Part shown: positions 58,983 to 64,000 of the stretch, piece after piece | How positions within the stretch are numbered: position 1 is the first letter of the stretch | How the letters are laid out: the number at the start of each line of letters is the position of its first letter | NCBI GenBank assembly: GCA_025964775.1 | Contig: JAOPYE010000010.1 | Span: 186,001 to 250,000, forward strand | Reading direction: 5' to 3' | Source: Marmoricola sp. | GTDB lineage: Bacteria > Actinomycetota > Actinomycetes > Propionibacteriales > Nocardioidaceae | DNA length: 64,000 bases | Position numbers and translations under genes: made by a program | The notes under the pieces: model-generated | Database searches by the model: none | Told to the model about the DNA's origin: nothing | Seen by the model: the letters and a program-made list of their open reading frames with translations, nothing else

Positions 58983-60128
58983 TCAGAAGCCGAGATCGCG
59001 GCCGATGAGCTCCTTCATGATCTCGTTCGACCCGGCCCAGATCTTGGTGACCCGGGCGTCACGCCAGGCCCGGGCCACGCGGTACTCGTTCATGTAGCCG
59101 TAGCCACCGTGCAGCTGGACGCAGTGGTCGAGCACGTCGTTCTGGACCTGCGAGGTCCACCACTTCGCCTTGGCGGCGTCGACCGGGGTGAGCTTGCCCT
59201 TGGTGTGCGCGAGCACACACTGGTCGAGGTAGGACTCGGTGACCTCGATCTTCGTGACGAGCTCGGCGATCAGGAACTTGTTCCACTGGAAGTTGCCCAC
59301 GGACTGGCCGAACGCCTTGCGGTCGTGGGCGTACTGGATCGTCTCGAGCAGGATCTGCTTGGCGTGGGCGATGTTCGCGATCGAGCAGTTCAGCCGCTCC
59401 TGCGGCAGGAACTGCATCATCGAGATGAAGCCGGTGTCCAGCGGCCCGATGAGGTCGTCGTTGCTGACCCTGACGTCGGTGAACGCCAGCTCGGCGGTGT
59501 CGGACTCGGGCTGGCCGACCTTGTCGAGCTTGCGGCCCAGCGAGAAGCCGGGCTTGGTGGTCTCGACGCCGAAGAGCGAGATGCCCTTGGCCTTCTTCTC
59601 CGGAGTGGTGCGGGCCGCCACGACCACCAGGTCGGCGCTGAAGCCGTTGGTGATGAAGGTCTTGGACCCGTTGATCACCCAGTCGTCGCCGTCACGGACG
59701 GCGGTCGTCGTGAGGTTGGCGAGGTCGGAGCCGACGCTGGGCTCGGTCATGCCGATCGCACCGAGCAGCTCGCCGCTGGCGTAGCCGGGGAGCCAGCGCT
59801 TGCGCTGCTCGTCGTTCGTCAGGTGGACCAGGTACGGCGCCACGATGTCGGCGTGGATGCCGACGCAGCTCGCGAGGGCCATGTTGACCTTCGCCATCTC
59901 CTCGGTCAGGACGGCGTTGAACCGGTAGTCGCCGGCCTCCGAGCCCCCGAACTCCTCGGGGATCTCCAGACCGAGGAAGCCCTGCTTGCCTGCCGAGAGC
60001 CAGAAGTCGCGGGGAATGGCGTGAGCCTCGGCGTAACCCTCGACGTCGGGCAGCACCTCGCGGTCGAGGAACTCCTTCACCGACGAGCGGAAGGCTTCGT
60101 GGTCGTCTTCGTAGATCGTGCGCTCCAT
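58983..60128 (-). CDS. Acyl-CoA dehydrogenase
   Basis: A 381-residue flavoprotein of the acyl-CoA dehydrogenase family. GAIGMTEPSVGSDLANLTTTA and ITNGFSADLVVVAART are the conserved FAD/substrate segments; QLHGGYGYMNEYRVARAWRDARV and KIWAGSNEIMKELIGRDLG are C-terminal signatures. The ATG at 60128 is preferred to a frame 12 codons longer. It probably oxidises medium-chain or branched acyl-CoA. It is divergent from the BBE-like gene. Confidence 0.92.
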   Translation of the reverse strand: MERTIYEDDHEAFRSSVKEFLDREVLPDVEGYAEAHAIPRDFWLSAGKQGFLGLEIPEEFGGSEAGDYRFNAVLTEEMAKVNMALASCVGIHADIVAPYLVHLTNDEQRKRWLPGYASGELLGAIGMTEPSVGSDLANLTTTAVRDGDDWVINGSKTFITNGFSADLVVVAARTTPEKKAKGISLFGVETTKPGFSLGRKLDKVGQPESDTAELAFTDVRVSNDDLIGPLDTGFISMMQFLPQERLNCSIANIAHAKQILLETIQYAHDRKAFGQSVGNFQWNKFLIAELVTKIEVTESYLDQCVLAHTKGKLTPVDAAKAKWWTSQVQNDVLDHCVQLHGGYGYMNEYRVARAWRDARVTKIWAGSNEIMKELIGRDLGF

Positions 60129-60225
60129 GCGGGAATCGTAGTTCCACCCGGTCACGTTGGGCACTGGCCTCTGGCTACAGTCGAGGTGTGCGGATTCGTG
60201 TCCTGATCACAGTGCGAGCACCCGG

Positions 60226-61800
60226 ATGAGCCTGACCAGGCGCAACCTGCTCGTCCTCGGTGCAGGCGCCGTCGTCGCCGGGGGCTGCAGCAAGGCACCG
60301 GCTCCGGCTCCGAGCACCCCCACCACCTCGCCGGCGGCGCCGGTCACGCCGGCCGCGACGCGGACCGCCACCTCGAGTCCCGTTTCGCGCGGCGTGCCGT
60401 GGGCGGACCTGCGGCGACACGTCGGCGGCACTCTGCTCCAGTCGGGTCCGGCGTACGACGCTGCGCGGCTGACCGAGAACCCGCGCTACGACAACGCCCG
60501 GCCGCTCGCTGTCCTGACGGCATCCGGACCAGCCGACGTCGCGACGGCCCTCGCGTTCGCCCAGGACCATGCCGTGCCGCTCTCGATCCGGTCCGGTGGC
60601 CACAGCTATCCCGGCTGGTCGGCCGGTGGTGCTGCGGGCACCGGCGTGCCGCGATCGCTGGTCCTCGACCTGCGCCGGCTCGAAGACGTGACGTGGTCGG
60701 GAACCTCGGCGACGATCGGGACCGGGGCAGCGCTTGCTCCCGTCTACGCGGCGCTCGCCGGGCGCGGGCGTGCGATCGCCGGCGGCTCCTGCGCCACGGT
60801 CGGCCTCGGCGGCCTCACGCTGGGCGGTGGCGTCGGCGTCCTAACCCGGGCGCTCGGACTGACCTGCGATGCCGTGACCGCGATGCAGGTCGTCACGGCG
60901 GACGGACACCTGCGCTCGGTCACCGCCAGCCAGGACCCCGATCTCTTCTGGGCCCTGCGCGGCGGCGGCGGCGGTCACCTCGGAGTCGTCACGTCCTTCA
61001 CGTTCTCGACGACAGCGGCTCCCGCGCTGCACACCTTCTACGCGAGCTGGCCGATCCAGGCGGCCGCCCAGGTGATCCACGCGTGGCAGAGCTGGGCTCC
61101 CTCGGCCGATGCCCGACTGTGGTCCACGCTCAAGGTGCTCGGGGGTGCCAGCCATCCGTCCGGGCCGAGGATCCTGCTGTCCGGCACCTGGACCGGCTCG
61201 GGGTCGGCGCTGCCCGGTCAGCTCGCCGGTCTGTTCGGCCAGGTCCCGCCGCCGTCGGCCCGGTCGACGGCGAGCAGGACCTACGGCCAGGCGATGGCGT
61301 CGTACGCCGGCTGTGCGAACATCCCGACCAGTCGGTGCCACACCGGTCCCGGAGGCGCACTGGACCGCGAGGCCTTCGGCGCCACCTCGCACGTGGCCTA
61401 TGCCCCCCTGTCACCGGCCGGAATCTCGACCGTGCTGGACCAGGTGCACCGCGCCACCGGCAGCGGGTTGAAGGAAGCCGGCCTGTCGATGGATGCGCTG
61501 GGAGGACGGGTGCGCGATCTCGGTCCCGGTGACACCGCCTTCGTGCACCGGCTCGCCCTGATGACCGTGCAGTACACCGCGACCTTCGTCGGCGCCCGGG
61601 CTGCGGCAGGCGACAGCTTCGTGCGCGGGTTCCGGTCGGCGATGACGCCGTACTGGGGGAACCATGCCTATGTGAACTACGCCGACCCGACGTTGCCCGA
61701 CTACCGGTCGGCGTACTTCGGCGCCAACGCCGCGCGGCTCGCCGCGGTCAAGAAGACCTACGACCCGCACGGCTTCTTCGCCCAGCCCCAGGGGTACTGA
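60226..61800 (+). CDS. Exported FAD-linked (BBE-like) oxidoreductase
   Basis: A 524-residue protein. The leader MSLTRRNLLVLGAGAVVAGGC has a twin-arginine and a lipobox (AGGC), so a Tat-exported lipoprotein is likely, followed by a Pro/Thr linker of about 45 residues. The PCMH FAD domain has SIRSGGHSYPGWS (His for the 8-alpha-N link) and GGSCATVGLGG (Cys for a second covalent bond), giving bicovalent FAD as in berberine-bridge enzymes; the BBE tail is WGNHAYVNYADPTLPDYRSAYFG. It oxidises a sugar, alcohol or aromatic at the cell surface; substrate unknown. Confidence 0.88.
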   Translation: MSLTRRNLLVLGAGAVVAGGCSKAPAPAPSTPTTSPAAPVTPAATRTATSSPVSRGVPWADLRRHVGGTLLQSGPAYDAARLTENPRYDNARPLAVLTASGPADVATALAFAQDHAVPLSIRSGGHSYPGWSAGGAAGTGVPRSLVLDLRRLEDVTWSGTSATIGTGAALAPVYAALAGRGRAIAGGSCATVGLGGLTLGGGVGVLTRALGLTCDAVTAMQVVTADGHLRSVTASQDPDLFWALRGGGGGHLGVVTSFTFSTTAAPALHTFYASWPIQAAAQVIHAWQSWAPSADARLWSTLKVLGGASHPSGPRILLSGTWTGSGSALPGQLAGLFGQVPPPSARSTASRTYGQAMASYAGCANIPTSRCHTGPGGALDREAFGATSHVAYAPLSPAGISTVLDQVHRATGSGLKEAGLSMDALGGRVRDLGPGDTAFVHRLALMTVQYTATFVGARAAAGDSFVRGFRSAMTPYWGNHAYVNYADPTLPDYRSAYFGANAARLAAVKKTYDPHGFFAQPQGY

Positions 61801-61806
61801 GGGCGC

Positions 61807-62313
61807 TCAGGCGAACGGGTTGGGCGTGGCACCCGGCAGCTGCCGGAGAAGCTCCTGGGCTTGCGCGAGGAACTTGTGCTCGACCAGCACTTCGTAGCGC
61901 GTTGCGACGACCGCGGTCACCGAGGAGAAATCACGCTGTCCGCGCGTGGCCAGGTAGCCGACCAGTGCCCAGATCGAACCGAACACCGCACCGAGCAGTG
62001 CGGTCGAGGCGATCACGCCGAGCGCACTGCCGTTCTTCCCGAAGAAGGAGAAGATCAGCCCGACGAAGAGGCCGAGCCAGAGTCCGGACATGGCACCCAG
62101 GCCGGCGGCTCTGCCGTTGGTCAGTCGTCCGGTGATCCGTTCGACCTGCTTGAGCTCGGTCCCGACGATCATGCAATTCTGGACCGGAAAGTGGTTGTCG
62201 GACAGGAAGTCGACGGCCTTCTGAGCCGCGCCGTACTCGTCGTAGACCGCCAGCGACTGGGGAAAGTCCAGGCTCAGCAGGTTCATCGCACGGGGATTCT
62301 GGGAAGCGGGCAT
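61807..62313 (-). CDS. General-stress-protein-17M-like membrane protein
   Basis: A 168-residue protein. The N-terminal part (SLAVYDEYGAAQKAVDFLSD) has the YflT/GS17M fold, and two helices lie at about residues 75-125 (LWLGLFVGLIFSFFG, TALLGAVFGSIWALVGYL). The end returns to a YEVLV strand and helix. It lies seven bases after the convergent BBE-like stop. Function in the family is unknown; a stress-linked membrane role is suggested. Confidence 0.8.
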   Translation of the reverse strand: MPASQNPRAMNLLSLDFPQSLAVYDEYGAAQKAVDFLSDNHFPVQNCMIVGTELKQVERITGRLTNGRAAGLGAMSGLWLGLFVGLIFSFFGKNGSALGVIASTALLGAVFGSIWALVGYLATRGQRDFSSVTAVVATRYEVLVEHKFLAQAQELLRQLPGATPNPFA

Positions 62314-62343
62314 GGATCCATTGTGCTCCTGGGGGTGCAGCGC

Positions 62344-62949
62344 TCAACCGTTGAGCAGGTCCTCGAAGTCACCCATCGCGGCCAGGTCACGGTCGAATTG
62401 GTCGAGATGCCCGGCCCTCGCGCGCGCGAAGACCAGTGCTGCCAGCTCGCCGGCGGCGCGCTGGACCCGGCCCTGGAGCGAGGTGGAACCGAAGTCCTCG
62501 CTTGCGGCGAAGACAGCGGTCGGTACGACGACCGCGTGCAGGTAGGAGAAGAGCGGGCGCAACGCGTGCTCGAGGACCAGGCTGTGCCGGGGAGTGCCCG
62601 CCGTCGCGGCCACCAGCACCGGGGTCCCGTCGAGCGCGCCGTTCTCGAGCACGTCGAAGAAGGTCTTGAACAACCCGCTGTACGACGCGCTGAAGACCGG
62701 TGTCACGGCGATCACGCCGTCGGCCTCCGCGACGACCTTCAGCGCCGCCGCCAGGTCGCCCTTCGCGAAACCGGTGAGCAGGTGATCGGTGAGGGCGTGG
62801 GCGAGTGGCCGCAGCTCGACCACCTCGATCCGCACCTCCTGGCCGCGTTGGGCCAGCGCTGTCGCGGTGGCGTCGGACAGGAGGTCGGCGAGGAGTCGCG
62901 TGGACGAGGGGTCGCTGAGCCCTGCTGTGACGACGGCGATGGTCTTCAC
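62344..62949 (-). CDS. NADPH-dependent FMN reductase (CE1759-like)
   Basis: A 201-residue flavodoxin-fold reductase: IAVVTAGLSDPSSTRLLADLL with the FMN phosphate loop, VFSASYSGLFKTFFDVLEN and LVAATAGTPRHSLVLEHAL. It supplies reduced flavin to the LLM oxygenase encoded immediately upstream; the ATG overlaps the LLM stop (ATGA). The two-component pair is a known actinobacterial arrangement (CE1758/CE1759). Confidence 0.9.
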   Translation of the reverse strand: MKTIAVVTAGLSDPSSTRLLADLLSDATATALAQRGQEVRIEVVELRPLAHALTDHLLTGFAKGDLAAALKVVAEADGVIAVTPVFSASYSGLFKTFFDVLENGALDGTPVLVAATAGTPRHSLVLEHALRPLFSYLHAVVVPTAVFAASEDFGSTSLQGRVQRAAGELAALVFARARAGHLDQFDRDLAAMGDFEDLLNG

Positions 62950-63998
62950 AGCGAACTCCGTTCAGACGTCTCGGCAAGCTCGACGACCGGGGCGTCGTGG
63001 GTGCGCAGCTCGGCGACGACCTCACCGAGCAGGTCGAGCTGGTGCAGCACCGTGTCCAACGGCAGGCCTGAGTGGTCCACGAGGAACAGCTGACGCTGGT
63101 AGTTGCCGGCGTACTCCTTGAAGCCGAGCGTCTTCTCGACCACCTCGGCCGGCGATCCTACGGTCAACGGCGTCGTGGCCATGTACTCCTCGAGCGACGG
63201 GCCGTGCCCGTAGACGGGGGCGACGTCGAAGTAGGGGCGGAACTCGCGGATCGCGTCCTGGCTGTTCTTCGCCATGTAGACCTGTCCGCCGAGGCCGACG
63301 ATCGCGTCCTCGGCCCTGCCGTGGCCGTAGTGCTCGAACCGGCTGCGGTAGAGGTCGACCATCCTCGCGGTGTGCTCGGCCGGCCAGAAGATGTGGTTGG
63401 AGAAGAACCCGTCGCCGTAGTAGGCGGCCTGCTCCGCGATCTCCGGGCTGCGGATCGAGCCGTGCCAGACGAAGGGCGGGGTGCCGTCCAGCGGCCGCGG
63501 GGTGGAGGTGAAGCCCTGCAACGGCGTACGGAACTTTCCCTGCCAGTCGACGTTCTCCTCGCGCCACAACCGGTGCAGGAGCGCGTAGTTCTCGATCGCC
63601 AGGGCGATGCCCTCGCGGATGTCACGACCGAACCACGGGTAGACCGGCCCGGTGTTGCCGCGGCCGAGCATCAGGTCCATCCGACCGTCGGCCAGGTGCT
63701 GCAGGTAGGCGTAGTCCTCGGCGATCCGGACGGGGTCGTTGGTGGTGATCAACGTGGTCGAGGTGGAGAGCTTGATGCGGTCGGTCTTCGCAGCGATGTG
63801 CGCGAGCAGGACCGGCGGACTGGCCGGGGCGGCGAACGGCGGATTGTGGTGCTCGCCGGTCGCGAAGACGTCGAGCCCGACCTCTTCGGCCTTCATCGCG
63901 ATCGCCACTGTGTTCTTGATCCGCTCGTGCTCAGTCGGCGTGCGACCGGTCGTCGGATCCGTCGTGACATCACCCACGGTGAAGATCCCGTACTCCAT
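62946..63998 (-). CDS. LLM-class flavin-dependent oxidoreductase (CE1758-like)
   Basis: A 350-residue luciferase-like monooxygenase. The barrel motifs include GLDVFATGEHHNPPF, IKLSTSTTLITTNDPVRIAEDYA, GRMDLMLGRGNTGPVYPWFG and GTPPFVWHGSIRSPEIAEQAA. It uses reduced FMN from the partner reductase and O2 to oxygenate an unidentified substrate. The start ATG (63998-63996) is within the window; upstream sequence is not. It overlaps the reductase gene by four bases. Confidence 0.9.
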   Translation of the reverse strand: MEYGIFTVGDVTTDPTTGRTPTEHERIKNTVAIAMKAEEVGLDVFATGEHHNPPFAAPASPPVLLAHIAAKTDRIKLSTSTTLITTNDPVRIAEDYAYLQHLADGRMDLMLGRGNTGPVYPWFGRDIREGIALAIENYALLHRLWREENVDWQGKFRTPLQGFTSTPRPLDGTPPFVWHGSIRSPEIAEQAAYYGDGFFSNHIFWPAEHTARMVDLYRSRFEHYGHGRAEDAIVGLGGQVYMAKNSQDAIREFRPYFDVAPVYGHGPSLEEYMATTPLTVGSPAEVVEKTLGFKEYAGNYQRQLFLVDHSGLPLDTVLHQLDLLGEVVAELRTHDAPVVELAETSERSSL

Positions 63999-64000
63999 CA

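Overview
The window is high-GC DNA with dense, codon-biased genes and frequent ATGA stop/start overlaps. A recC-recB-recD cluster, MenB-type menaquinone synthesis, F420-type oxidoreductases, HxlR/GntR regulators and a TCGAAC-N4-GTTCGA (actinobacterial LexA-type) site all point to an actinomycete. A Nocardioides-like member of the Propionibacteriales is my best guess, but only an inference.

Layout. (1) 1-2.9 kb: a divergent MFS exporter/ArsR pair and a divergent NAD(P)-binding oxidoreductase/HxlR pair, each with clear operator dyads, then a membrane protein. (2) 2.9-10.55 kb, minus strand: an apparent operon of a Tat-exported DUF6916-like protein, a GNAT acetyltransferase, three consecutive tail-collar (Mdp-type) proteins and a 1725-aa secreted protein with CSLREA/beta-helix, Ig-like and seven He_PIG-like modules. 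(3) 10.66-47.7 kb: a composite island built by repeated insertion at the 3' end of menB. Five copies of a menB-derived att core are spaced along it, and the element ends share a fixed geometry of integrase-site-like repeats. They delimit four segments: A (Fic enzyme and a small antitoxin-like protein), B (20 kb of catabolic and transport genes), C (sigma/anti-sigma-like pair, secreted protein, MobF relaxase, HTH protein and the only intact tyrosine integrase) and D (defence-like genes). (4) 47.7-64 kb: chromosomal backbone with menB, recC-recB-recD, an ACT protein, F420/NADP-type, acyl-CoA dehydrogenase, BBE-like and LLM-flavin genes.

How the genes work together. Segment B has two blocks. One has a GntR regulator, an MBL hydrolase and a two-subunit CoA transferase divergent from a sugar-type ABC transporter with a fumarylacetoacetase-family enzyme. 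The other is a ten-gene operon (peptide-type ABC importer, second FAH enzyme, VOC protein, two SnoaL-like proteins, MhpA-like flavin hydroxylase) convergent with its own GntR regulator. This reads as import and ring-hydroxylation/cleavage-type catabolism of an unidentified, probably aromatic, compound. Segment D ends in a four-gene operon behind a perfect LexA-type SOS box: a helical protein, an HELGH zinc-metallopeptidase-like protein, a dCTP-deaminase-family enzyme and a protein with a DisA/CdaA-like (DAC) nucleotide domain plus zinc ribbon. I consider this the best candidate for an undescribed, DNA-damage-responsive nucleotide-based defence system.
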